Assembly: GCA_964019425.1 (NCBI GenBank)
Contig: OZ025855.1
Location: forward strand, 434,001-498,000
Length of the DNA: 64,000 bases
Reading direction: 5' to 3'
From: Flectonema sp. DT1601
Taxonomy: Eukaryota > Euglenozoa > Diplonemea > Diplonemida > Diplonemidae
In this document: in pieces, positions 18,995-29,533 of the stretch
How the letters are laid out: the number at the start of each line of letters is the position of its first letter
How positions within the stretch are numbered: position 1 is the first letter of the stretch
Program-made: the position numbers and the translations under genes
The notes under the pieces: generated by a model
Told to the model about the DNA's origin: nothing
Databases searched by the model: none
What the model saw: only the letters and a program-made list of their open reading frames with translations

Positions 18995-19503
18995 CGATCA
19001 ATTGGATCTGATCGTCGAGAACCATACCTTGCCTTGTGGAGTGCCTTCTGCAGAACTCACACAGCTATCTCGTATGCTCAGTTTTGTGACAAAAGGCCTG
19101 CTCATGTCAAATATTGTCCGAATAACCCTCGATGCCGTTGCAGCTGGCACATGCAACTCGTGACCCCTCGTTTGGAGACACCAGTCAGGTGGGGAGTTTG
19201 GCTGGGGCGGCACATCTGTTACACATTAACGCAGGTGTCCTAAGGCAAGCTCAGTGAGAACAGAAATCTCACGTAGAGCATAAGGGTAAACAGCTTGCTC
19301 GATACGCGATCTTCAGTACCGATCCACGGTGTGAAAGCATGGCCTAACAATCCTTTGGTCTCGCTTCATGTTCAAGGGATGAAGCCGGGTTTGACAGAAA
19401 AATTACCACAGGAATAACTGGCTTGTAGCAGCCAAACGTTCAGCCACAGCGACGTTGCTTTTTGATCCTTCGTTGTTGGCTCTTCCTACTGGAAGCCGTC
19501 AGG
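18995..19503 (+). pseudogene. Truncated, mutated large-subunit (25/28S-type) rRNA copy
   Basis: 19190-19490 follows eukaryotic LSU rRNA closely: GGGGAGTTTGGCTGGGGCGG, CGCAGGTGTCCTAAGGC, GTGAGAACAGAAATCTCACG, TTACCACAGGAATAACTGGC, GACGTTGCTTTTTGATCC. These are domains IV-V leading to the peptidyl-transferase centre. Several nearly invariant G are A here (ACAGGAATAAC for ACAGGGATAAC, TTGTAGCAGCCAAACG for TTGTGGCAGCCAAGCG). The match stops after GGCTCTTCCTACT, well before the sarcin-ricin sequence. Upstream 18995-19190 is plausible but diverged. A functional fragmented-rRNA gene piece is an alternative, but changes at invariant bases argue for a pseudogene. Confidence 0.85.
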
Positions 19504-19533
19504 AAAAGGTAAAATTCTTGAATTTTACCTTTT
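19504..19533. repeat. Perfect 14-bp hairpin at the rRNA copy's end
   Basis: AAAAGGTAAAATTC and GAATTTTACCTTTT pair perfectly with a two-base loop, exactly where rRNA similarity ends. It could be a terminator-like structure or a scar of the event that truncated the rRNA copy. Confidence 0.8.
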
Positions 19534-19695
19534 ATGTCAGGTGTTGCAACTGCGGAACGGCCACCAACATCTACCTTAGAGAGTTCTTCCACAAATCCTT
19601 TCCAACTGTTATCCCTGCACTTGCTAATTCTGTTTCCCTAACCACGAGAACAGGGCACCTGTAGCAGTGACCTCTTATCAAGCAAGCTAAGATTA

Positions 19696-20112
19696 TCAAA
19701 GAAACCTGATAATCCTGAAGGTATACTCGTTGTGAGTAACATTGGCCGAACACTGACCCATTGCTTCAAGGAGGGGTGACTTACAATCACCACCTGATAT
19801 CACTTCCAACAGTTCCTTCATGGAACTTATTATCCTCTTCGTTTCACTACTTGCCCTGCTCCTGCTACAAATCTGATATGTACCTAAGCTCCGGAATCCT
19901 TCAGCACTACTGACAAGCTCAATTTGGGTGTTTTCAGGGTTCCTAATAGAGACAAGGCAAAAGTTCCAAATACAGTTAAAAAAAGTGAAATTTTCAAACT
20001 GGTGGGCAGTAAAAGGGTGCCCCAGTACCGGATTTGAGTTTTTTGGATAGTATTTTGCTGGAGTGGTGGGCTCGGATTGGGTGTTAGGTGCCCACAGGAT
20101 AGCCTGGCCCAT
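19696..20112 (-). CDS. Possible minus-strand gene remnant, unknown
   Basis: The last ~80 codons (19696-19940) read like protein: 'NPENTQIELVSSAEGFRSLG' and 'IISSMKELLEVISGGD', ending shortly after 'NVTHNEYTFRI'. A possible 3' splice site (TCTATTAG) lies just upstream of 'NPENT' at ~19945, after an AT-rich intron-like stretch, so the real exon may begin there. No family is recognised. It lies between the rRNA copy and the tRNA-like half in otherwise unique DNA. Confidence 0.35.
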   Translation of the reverse strand: MGQAILWAPNTQSEPTTPAKYYPKNSNPVLGHPFTAHQFENFTFFNCIWNFCLVSIRNPENTQIELVSSAEGFRSLGTYQICSRSRASSETKRIISSMKELLEVISGGDCKSPLLEAMGQCSANVTHNEYTFRIIRFL

Positions 20113-20159
20113 TTTGGGGGGGGGGGCTTTTGGTTGAGGCGATCGGCAGGGGTGGAGGT

Positions 20160-20265
20160 TTCACGAATTTTCACGATCCTTCACGGTTTGTCACGAGTTG
20201 TCACTACCTATCACGGAAATTCACGAAAATTCACTGCCAAAAACATGGTGAAAAATCGTGAATTT
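20160..20265 (-). repeat. Short degenerate repeat, (N)CGTGAA type
   Basis: On the minus strand, words such as TCGTGAA, CCGTGAA and CCGTGATAGGTAGTGACAA recur every 10-13 bp for about 100 bp immediately after the tRNA-like half. Confidence 0.65.
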
Positions 20266-20307
20266 TCGATTTAAGGTCGACGACCATAACCACTCGGCTA
20301 TGCAGGC
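20264..20307 (-). pseudogene. tRNA-Ser-like 5' half (possible SINE head)
   Basis: On the minus strand GCCTGCATAGCCGAGTGG, TTATGGTCGTCGACC, TTAAATCGA matches the 5' acceptor strand, the D-arm (GCCGAGTGGTTA) and the anticodon arm of class II tRNAs, closest to tRNA-Ser. The anticodon loop would be CCTTAAA, with C where U33 belongs. The variable arm, T-arm and 3' acceptor are missing and replaced by the CGTGAA repeat. This fits a tRNA-derived SINE or a truncated tRNA pseudogene. Confidence 0.55.
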
Positions 20308-20553
20308 TCTGGTCGAAAATTATTTTATACTTATTACTTTTCTGTCCTAACGGAATGAAAAATGTCCTTCCTTATCTAAAATGCATTCTGCACCTAAGAT
20401 GTTGGTTCAGCAGTGGCTTATCGAATTTATTAGCTCTCGTTGTACTAGTTATCGCTGTGTTTGAGACGTTATAGTATATCGGTACACCTTTAACTTATAT
20501 TTAATTCCTTTCCTTTTGCTCTTCTTTCCGTTTATATTAAAACAAAAGAATTT
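20308..20553. promoter_or_regulatory. Upstream region of the 420-aa gene
   Basis: Unique AT-rich sequence. A pyrimidine-rich tract (20500-20530, TTCCTTTTGCTCTTCTTTCC) precedes AG at 20547-20548, a possible splice acceptor only 5 nt from the ATG. Confidence 0.35.
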
Positions 20554-21816
20554 ATGTCTACTCCTCCAGTCGCGGAATTACCTTTTATCGGTGCTTCAAT
20601 TGACCCAGACTCAGTATTACTGGAGGAATTACAATTTGCAAGAGAACAGTCTCCCCGTGCAACTATAGGGGAGGCTGGGACATTTTGGGATCCTGCAAGA
20701 CAAATGTCCGAAGAGATGATGAAAAGCAATTCTCTTGCGTTATTGGGGAGGGAGGCAGTATACTGCATGAGAAGAGAAGGGGAGTCGGAATGGAAGTGGT
20801 ACTGTGGCACTTTATCATTAGTAATTGAAAATGGGATTAATTCGGGGCGGGTGTCGAAATCGACAAGCTTATTAAGGGGGGTACATCGGCATGATGGTCC
20901 AGACGAGACCTTTGATTTTCCGCATGCGGGTTTTGAGTACGCCCATGTCATCAGTAAGGATGTTTACTGGGATGAATGGGCGAAAAGAATTGAAAGTCAA
21001 AAAGACAATGAAATTAGGGGGGTGTATGAAAAAATGCATAATTTGGAAGCAAGGATGGCAATGATGTCATCGCAAAATAATAACCAGACGCAAGGCGCAC
21101 AAAACATGCCGCAAGGTGCACAAAACATGCCACAAGGTGCACAAAACATGTCGCAAGGCGCACAAAACATGTCGCAGGTAATCCCAAGTAATAACGACGC
21201 AGTGGTGCAGCAGATGATGTCGTTGCTGGCACAGAACCAACAACTATTTCAGTTGCAGATACGACAAACAAACGAATTGTTAAAAAATAAGGGCGGCGTA
21301 AAATGCCAATTGTCACCGGAAAACGTGGATTGCATCGAGTTTGAGCTGGCGTCAGAAGCAACGAATGTGTTGCAGTGGCGAAATATACTGATACAAGGAG
21401 GTGCGGAAAGATTGCTCGATAAGTTGGAGAACAAATATTGGTTACCACATAGTGGCAAAGTAGCAACCCGTGAACTGAGAGAGTTAAGGGGAGCATTTGA
21501 AGTAGTGCGAGACAACATCAAAGCCATGAGCGTATCAACTATAGACTGGGTCACTTCAAAGCCCCTTGTGAGGAGCGTGAACAAGTCGCTAGAGATCTTG
21601 GTCATGAAGTGGCAGTATACCACTAAGAGAATAAGCTCAGATGATATCGAGCGCTTAGTGAAGTCCGGAAAGACGTTTGATAAAGCAGTGAAGCTAGCCG
21701 AGTTAGATGCAGAGAAAAAGCTGAAGAACGAGTGGAATGGGAAAGGGGATAAGGGGAGAGGAAGTTGGAATCCTCAGAATAAATTTAAGAGCAGTTATTC
21801 ATGTGTCATTTCCTAA
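20554..21816 (+). CDS. Uncharacterised 420-aa protein with four 'GAQNM(P/S)Q' repeats
   Basis: Not recognised. Starts at the first ATG, 'MSTPPVAELPF'. Residues ~45-140 form an acidic region with many W/Y ('TFWDPARQMSEEMM', 'ESEWKWYCG'). ~145-175 is a probable helix, then four tandem copies of GAQNM(P/S)Q (~180-210) and a Gln-rich coiled-coil-like stretch (~220-250). Residues ~265-385 look helical and globular ('NVLQWRNILIQGGAERLLDK'). The C-terminus is Lys/Gly-rich ('GKGDKGRGSW'). The overall plan (globular domains, Gln-rich spacer, basic Gly-rich tail) is reminiscent of retroelement Gag proteins, but there is no zinc knuckle, no adjoining enzyme and no flanking repeats. I therefore leave it as a host hypothetical. 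Only 44 nt separate it from the next gene. Confidence 0.75.
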   Translation: MSTPPVAELPFIGASIDPDSVLLEELQFAREQSPRATIGEAGTFWDPARQMSEEMMKSNSLALLGREAVYCMRREGESEWKWYCGTLSLVIENGINSGRVSKSTSLLRGVHRHDGPDETFDFPHAGFEYAHVISKDVYWDEWAKRIESQKDNEIRGVYEKMHNLEARMAMMSSQNNNQTQGAQNMPQGAQNMPQGAQNMSQGAQNMSQVIPSNNDAVVQQMMSLLAQNQQLFQLQIRQTNELLKNKGGVKCQLSPENVDCIEFELASEATNVLQWRNILIQGGAERLLDKLENKYWLPHSGKVATRELRELRGAFEVVRDNIKAMSVSTIDWVTSKPLVRSVNKSLEILVMKWQYTTKRISSDDIERLVKSGKTFDKAVKLAELDAEKKLKNEWNGKGDKGRGSWNPQNKFKSSYSCVIS

Positions 21817-21838
21817 TTAATTACTAATTTCTTCCTGT

Positions 21839-21840
21839 AG
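21839..21840 (+). promoter_or_regulatory. Probable (trans-)splice acceptor of the Cys-rich membrane protein gene
   Basis: AATTTCTTCCTGTAG ends 20 nt before the ATG at 21861. With only 44 nt between two genes there is hardly room for a promoter, so processing of a joint transcript is likely. Confidence 0.5.
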
Positions 21841-21860
21841 AACTTGTTGTACTAAACAAT

Positions 21861-24800
21861 ATGATTGTGAGACTATTCGTGGCAAGTTCACTGATGGTGT
21901 CGGTTTCTGGTATGTATTTACACATTTCATTTATATGGATTCCCACAGTATTCTAAATGGGGGATTATACTAGTTTAGTAGGAAAAAAATAAATAAAACA
22001 GCGACCTGCACCATCCCAAATGTAGCAGGAGCGTCTATCAGTGGCACGGGATGTGTCGAGGGAGGTGTCATTGGTCTGTCAGATACATGTTCATGGGAAC
22101 AAGAAGCCGGGTACACCTGCACAGGAGTAGGGTTATCGACTTGTATAGTAAATGGCCCATTGCCTACTCCAACCTGCATTCAAAACTTCTGCAACGCCTA
22201 TTTCTTCACTGGTGGTATCATCTCAGACCCAAGTTCTTCGGTTTTCTGCACTGATGGGGACATATTAACTGTTCTCTCTCGCCCAACATGCGGACTTATG
22301 TGTGACACTAGTGCCGGCTACACGGCAGGCACAGCGCCCTTAACATGTCCTTTTCCCGGAGGTGTGACAGTTGATAACGGAGGTAGCGATGCTCCAATTG
22401 ATGATCTTCCATTCAGCTCTGCTGATGCGATTACTGCTCTGGAATGCGTTCCTGTTCCTTGTCCAGATCATGCTTCGTCTGTTTCGGTTGGTGTTTGTGT
22501 GTGTGATAACGGATATGAGGGTAGCATCGCCTACACAGGAACAAGTTACACAGGAACCTGCACTGAAATCCAATGCGCCATGTTTGCTTTCCCTGCTGGT
22601 ATCGTTGGTGCTACGTGCGCCGATGGTGTAACCTCGGCGATAACTAACCCAATGTGTCCGGTAAAATGTGACACGGGCTATGTTCTGCAAGAGTCAAATG
22701 TGATTTGTAATGCAGACACAAGAATCGCATCTATGATTCCCCCGCTTACTTGCGTTGAAAAGCAATGTACTACTTATGTATTTCCTGCTGGAGTAGTGGG
22801 AAACACTGCCAATACCAATCCGTGTACCACCGCACGCTTGACAACTGTGACTACACCGAGGTGCGGCATTGCGTGTGACACGGGGTACTCTGGTTCTCCA
22901 ATAGAGTTAGTGTGTCCAGAAACTACGGCCAACGGAGCCCTACCAGTCGGTAACATTGTCTGTGTTGAGAATAAATGCGCCGCTATTACGTTGGGTACGG
23001 GTGTTGTAGGAGTAGCACCAAACGGGTGTATAAACGGACTCAGATTGGGTGCACACACTAACTCTATGTGTGACGTGAAATGTGATGTTGGATACGTTAC
23101 TCAGACGGGTTCTATGAACTGTGCTGCTAATATTGTTGATGGATCTGCTGCAACTGGTAGTATTACTTGCACCCCAACTTGTGCTCTTCACACATGTGGC
23201 ACCGGATACCGGCCTCTGTCACCAACCACTGAATGCGCGGTATCTGGATGTATAACAGCTGCTTGTTGTGTTTTAGTTGATTGCCCAGCAAATGCTTCAC
23301 CGTCAACTAATCCATCGATGTGTCCTTGTGACACTGGATTTTCTGGTAACTCATTCTGGGATCCGTCTACCACGACTTGGACTCATACATGTACGGCGAC
23401 GTGCGCCAATGCAGCTTTCCCGGGTTGCACTTCTGGAACTTCCCTTCGCCTCTCACCAGAAGCTGTTCTTTGCACTGGAACTGGAACTCCAGCTTTAGCC
23501 TGTACACAGGCTGGTTGTTGTGTTGAAAATGTCTGTTTGCCGCCTGGTGAAAGATTCCCGGCATACCACTTCGGAGGCGGAGTTGCCTGCACCACAGCCG
23601 AAGGGTGTGGGAGAATTAGTTGTGCAACTGGCTATATTGGGACTCCGACGGTAGAATGCACTGTATCAGGGAACGATTTCACGTTTCCGAATGCGTGTAC
23701 TGCCGCACCTTGTCCAGCAAATGCAGCAGGCGCTGGTGTTTGCGCGTGCGACCCTGGATTCGCTGTCCCGAATGGGGGCAGTACGCAGTGGAATGTGGAG
23801 AACTCAATGTGGGACCACAGTTGTCAGCTCAGCTGCGCTCACTCATCATTCACTGGATGCAATGTTGCTGGTCTTATCTTGAGAGAAAATCCTGAGAGTG
23901 TATTTTGCACCGGAACCGGTGGTAACCCAGCCCTCGACTGTACTGCTAGTGTTTGCTGCATTCGTATGTGTTATCTTAACTTTTGCTTATTGGGTTATGT
24001 AGACATCCCTGATATAGATACCCTTGATTAAAAATAACAAAACAGCTACCTGCGAGAACTACAATGCGTGTCCTACAACAGGAGGTTTTGCAAAGAAGGC
24101 TAATCCGGCATTAATCGGTTGTTCCGACCCCAGTGGATGCTCGTCAACTGTTTGTTGTGCAGCGACATGCGACAATGAAGCATTCAGCGGCTGTGGTAAT
24201 GGTTTCAGGCCGGTGGCCAGCCCAAGCACTACTCGGTGTGACACATTTGCCGCAACGTCATGTAATACCAACACTTGTTGTATTCCAACAACATGCGCGA
24301 ATGTTGTCTGCTCTTCTGGTTTGCGCGCGAGCCCAACTGCTCCAGCTACCTGTGACACCTGCACGGAGGCCATTTGTTGTGTCGGTATGTGCTTCATATT
24401 TCGTTTTGATATAATGCACAAAAGGGAACGAGTTTACCGAGTGGGGAGATTCGTTTTACTTAAGTTAATTGTAACACATAACACATATATTGACGCGTAA
24501 TCCCTTTAGCTTTGGTCACGATTTCGTGGGCAAATAAAATTAATTCTTTCCCCAAACCGCGTACATAAACTTAATATTATTATCGCGTCCGATTTTTGAC
24601 GACACTTAGCTAAATTCATAACAAAACAGAAAATACTTGCAGACCGTTGTCTTTCTCCACCGGATACGCCTCAACTACTGGCAGCATGTGTACGACTGTC
24701 TCTGGGTGTGGATCATTTTCTTGTGCATCCGGGTACCGCTCTACGGGAACTGTTATAGTGACATGTCCTGTTGAAGGTGCGATGTTTGACGCTCAAGGAT

Positions 24801-27662
24801 GTTCAGAAAACATCTGCAATGCTGTTGTTATCGCTGGATACGTCACAGAAGGAAGCTGCACAATGGTATCACAATGCGGTTCTGTTGGTTGTACCTCTGG
24901 ATACAATAGAGGTCAGAGTATCCCGCAATTCAGGTGTCCGGTAAATGGCGGAGACATGACAGCTACTGGATGTAGTCTTAATGAATGTATTCCTCCAGTT
25001 ACAAGTAATGGAGGTCTTATGGGATACTCATTGTCAGGCTCAAATACTTGCACTACTGTTGCCACCTGTGGGATTGTTGCCTGTTCTACAGGATATTCCC
25101 CGACTACTGGAGCGACTCCGTCTATTTCCTGTGCAACCCCTAACGATATCTTCCGAGGGTCTGGATGCCAGCGTATGTCCGCAGAGTTTTTTCCCCCCAG
25201 CCCAAATTCACAAGAATATTTCCTCACAAGAGTTATTCCTTTTACAGTAGAATGTACAATCAAGTAAGTGACATAATAAACTAATTAACAGTTAATATCT
25301 GCACGGCTCCACAAAATGTCCCTGCTGGATACGTTATCGGAAACAGCAACTGTGTGACGGCTGATCAGTGCGGTACAATTACTTGTGCTGATAGATATCA
25401 GGCGGTTGCAACACCGTCTGCATCTTGTCCAGTTTCTGGCGGAAGCTTCACCTTTAGTGGGTGCGAAAGTATGTTATTGTTCTGGTTTAGCCTACACATT
25501 ATTTCTTACGCTGCTATTTGTGAAGGAAAGCAAATTATTTAAAAAAAACTATAACAGTCGCTCCTTGCCCATCGAACAGCATCTCATCAACTAGCGGATG
25601 TGTCTGTGTTGAGGGATACGTTGGAACTCCAATATGGGACTCTCAAAGTAATACGTGGTCCCCATGCCAAGCAGCTGCGTGTCCTCCAAATTCTGCTGGA
25701 GCTGGTGTTTGCAGCTGTAGTCAAGGATACATTGGTACAGCTTCTTGGACGGGAACTAGCTGGGGTCACACTTGCAGCGCTGTTGCCTGTCCTGCGAACT
25801 CTTCACCTGAGGGAGTCTGCTCGTGCAACAATGACTTCACTGGAACTCCTACCTGGGTCGTTGACAGATGGACGCACACATGCAATGCAGTAACAACTTG
25901 TAACTCGATGGGAACTATTCCTGCTGGGTACTCAGTAGCTGGAGCTCCATGCACTTCAATAGCAGGTTGTGGTGCAGTCACTTGCTCGACGGGATACATA
26001 CCAAGTAATCCGAGAATAATATGTCAGAATAATGTTTTAGTTCCAGTTGGATGTGTTACTGCTGTTTGTCCTACAAATTCCGGCCCAGTTGGTGTCTGCG
26101 CGTGCACTTCACCATTTGTCGGAGTTCCAGCTTGGACGGGAACTGCCTGGACTCACACTTGTAATCAAGTTAATCCAACTTCCTGTCCTTCAAATGCTGT
26201 TTTTGTATCTGGAACATGTCAATGTATTATTGGTTACTCTGGTACTTTGCAAATTGTTGGAGGACAGTGGACTGGCACATGCACTGCTGCAACCTGTCCA
26301 GCATTTTCTTCAGGACCAGGAACATGTTTGTGTAATGCTGAGTTTACTGGTGTTCCAAATTGGGATTCAGCAACATCAAGTTGGGCGCATTCGTGTAGTA
26401 GGGTGGCTTGCTCTGGATCACAGTGTATTACAAGAACCAATTTGATTAAAATTGTTACGGATGCGAAATACACGTCAACAGGTTATGTGACGAACCTTGT
26501 TGGGGATACGACCACCTCATGCACGGCAGCAAATGCAGCCCTATTTCAGGAGCAACCGACTATCACTTCCGCAGGTCAGCTTTCACTACGAGCAGCTGGA
26601 GAGGCTGGTACGACTACTGTCACGTGCACAGCCACCACGGTCGGATCAGCAGTAGGAATTCCTTTCACTTTTGACGTACAAGTCAGTCCGAGATCCAGAT
26701 ATTCTCGCTGTGAAGTTGCTACTCCTATCGCTAATTTTATTGCCAGTTCCTTCATCCGAGCGCTGCTAAATATCCTGAACACCCCCACTAGGGTTACAAG
26801 GATATTTAGAATTATTATTTACTACGCCTGTCCGAGATCTGCGTGTCTTGTGAATGGTCAGATTAGATGTCCAAATGTTCATTCGCAGAGGCTTGCGAGA
26901 GGATGTAGAAGTGACTTTACTAATGCGAGAGATTGGATGGTTCTGCAAGACACAACAGGAGAAGCATCGATTGTTGATTTCGATATGACAGTTGATGAAC
27001 AAGGAACATTAGTCACAGACCAAGAACGTGTTGATGCTACAACTCAAGTCAACACTGCTATTGATGATTGCTCAGTAAATCCTACAACATGTGAATTCGC
27101 TAAACAAGGTATTCCAATTGTACCTGGTACTACTATTTCAACTATTCAGAATGTTGCAACACTGGCACCTGGTACCCCAAATACTCCAACCCCAGCTCCG
27201 TTAGTTCCTTCAGTAGTGACAACTGGCGGGTCTGATGATTTAGACTGGTGGGTTATTACCCTAATCGCAATTGGTATTCTGCTGTTCTGCGTTGGTCTCA
27301 TTGTTGCTTGTGCATGCATGAAGCAGAAGAATCAAAATGAAAATGACTCAATGGAAGAGAATGGAACTGTTATAGGTCGCGGTGTTTATGATAGAAAGTC
27401 AGACATGTCTGCAAGTAATCCTTCTTATTATCCTTCTTATCAATCATCTGATCTTAATAAGTCTTTTGATACACCAGATAAGTTGATAAATCAGTCTGAA
27501 CAGTTCACACCTGGTGATAAGGTCAGTGCCACATATGTTGATGGCAAGGCATACGATGCTGAAGTCAAAGAAGTTTCCCCGGATGGGACCTACGGGCTTC
27601 TCTGGGATGACGGAAGTTACAGTGTTGGAGTCCCTTCTGTTCACATTTCTCCCAGAAGATAG
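21861..27662 (+). CDS. Cys-rich type I membrane protein, six exons, Tudor-like cytoplasmic tail
   Basis: Exons: 21861-21909, 22002-23963, 24046-24384, 24630-25172, 25292-25468, 25558-27662. The joined frame is 1724 aa. All five introns are phase 1, start GTATGT and end AACAG. Signal peptide: 'MIVRLFVASSLMVSVSA' then 'TCTIPN', read across intron 1. The ectodomain (~17-1400) has two cysteine modules. One is a sushi-like repeat, 'C-x-x-x-x-FPAGVVG ... C-D-T-G-Y'. The other is an EGF-like repeat, 'CPANSAGAGVCSCSQGY' followed by W and 'HTC'. Residues ~1400-1445 are unusually basic and hydrophobic. A Pro/Thr stalk precedes the transmembrane segment 'WWVITLIAIGILLFCVGLIV' (~1586). The cytoplasmic tail ends with 'GDKVSATYVDGKAYDAEV...YGLLWDDGSY', resembling a Tudor/Agenet-type SH3-like barrel. 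The likely role is a cell-surface receptor or adhesin; ligand unknown. The frame is conserved across all junctions, supporting the model. Confidence 0.85.
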
Positions 27663-29263
27663 TATCAGTTTTGGTCATTTTTTACTTTAGTACTATTTTC
27701 TGAAGGAAAAGACCATTTTCCCTGTTTGGAAGGAAGAAAAAATATACATATACGTAGTAACCACAAACGAGGGAAATAAATTAAAAAAAAAAAAAAAAAA
27801 AAATCTTCACAAGAGGCATTTCCCATCATTCCCAGTCATATTTATTAGTATATAGAGTTTAGTTTTTTTACGTACTGAAAAAAGCATTGCGGTAACAGTG
27901 TTGCCTGACTAGGCTATTCGACAATACCTACCCTTGATTCGGCCCTCAGCTAGCGGTCGTTATTGCACCTTCTTTTTGTACTTTCTGTATTTGTATTCTG
28001 TTGGTTGCCCAATCCCTTCTATGGCTACGAACAATCTATGTTTGCGTATTGATGGCAGAGTTGTTGCTATGAAAAAAAAAAAAAAAAAAAAGGGAGGATT
28101 GCCACTCCAAGGTTGATAATACAGTATGTCAGTTTACTTCCGCCAACATGTCAAAACTGCTGTCAAAAAAAAAAACTAATTTCCCATTTCTTTATGGAAA
28201 CTTGTTTAGTGAGATTGTCAAAGCCAAGTGTCTGTTCGACCCTCTGATGAAAAGGGTCAAAAACAAAAACAAAACAAAAAGGCTAATCATAGTGGCTATG
28301 ATCGTTGATATTTTGGAACTGTTGTCGGGCAACTCCGAATCGAATATATGCTGCTCCTTAATTGCTGCCTGCTGTGAGTAAACAACACTTATTGTGTCTT
28401 AATTATTTAAAGCTTGGTGCTTAGGTTCACTGCGAGACTCTAAATAATCAATCTCGAGACTGCGGTGTATTATGTCGGGCATTGTCTTTACTAATGTTAT
28501 CAGAACGATAGTTTTACAATGTCTAGCATTAAACGACCCCCTCCCGAAAAAAAAAAAAAATAAAAAAAGAAAGAAAACAGTAAAGCCGTGAAATCTATAT
28601 ATTTATTTGTTGCTATCCCGTCCCTCCCTTTCCTTTTTGTGTTTTCATGAGAAAAGGATACTGTACTGAATATTTTTATGTGCAATCTATCATTGTTCTT
28701 TTTGTATTGAATTTCGAATGGTAGTAAGCGACTACACAGTTCCTCTTCTTTGCCAGTGATGTCCAAAGTTACTGTTATCGCTGCTATGAACTAAGAGAAT
28801 GAATTGTATTTTGTAGGTGTACGTTCTTATTTTTTTTTTTGCTCGTTTCCAACTAGATGAATTACAGTTTTTGGTCGTATTTTATAATACTTCTCTGTGT
28901 ATTGGTATCTCGGATGGACGAGGGAAAAAAAAAAAAAAAAAAAAAAAAAAACTTGTTTGCAACATTGCTGGAGTTCTCTTCTTGTTCTTGTGCTGGTCTT
29001 GTTGTTCTCCAGCGTGCTGGTCTTTGTCTCAATCGGCCGGTATCCTTATGTTTAGTTGCTTTGTTGTTGTTATTATTAGTAGTAGTAGCGAAAAGTAGGA
29101 CAAAAAAAAATATAAAAAAATTCTTTGTTTTTCTTAGTGAATCATTCACAAAACATTCAACCCACTGACTTATGTCACTGCAGACAAGTAGTAAAAGAAA
29201 TATCACACCTCGTGGCTTCTTTCTACAAACTTTTTTCCCTCGGGAGTAAAGTGACTGCATCAG

Positions 29264-29304
<41 letters not shown>

Positions 29305-29500
29305 TGATGATGATGGTTTAATTGTTTCGAATTGCTGCCAATTCCTTATTCTTTTTTTTTTTTATAAATTTCTTTTTCTAAATTATTAAACCACAACTGA
29401 ATTTTGATCAACGGAACTTTGTTCTCTCTTCCTCCCATTCTCCTTGCAATAAGCATTTTCTTTTTTTTCCCCTTCGACTCGATGCTCGAGGCAACGGTGT

Positions 29501-29533
<33 letters not shown>

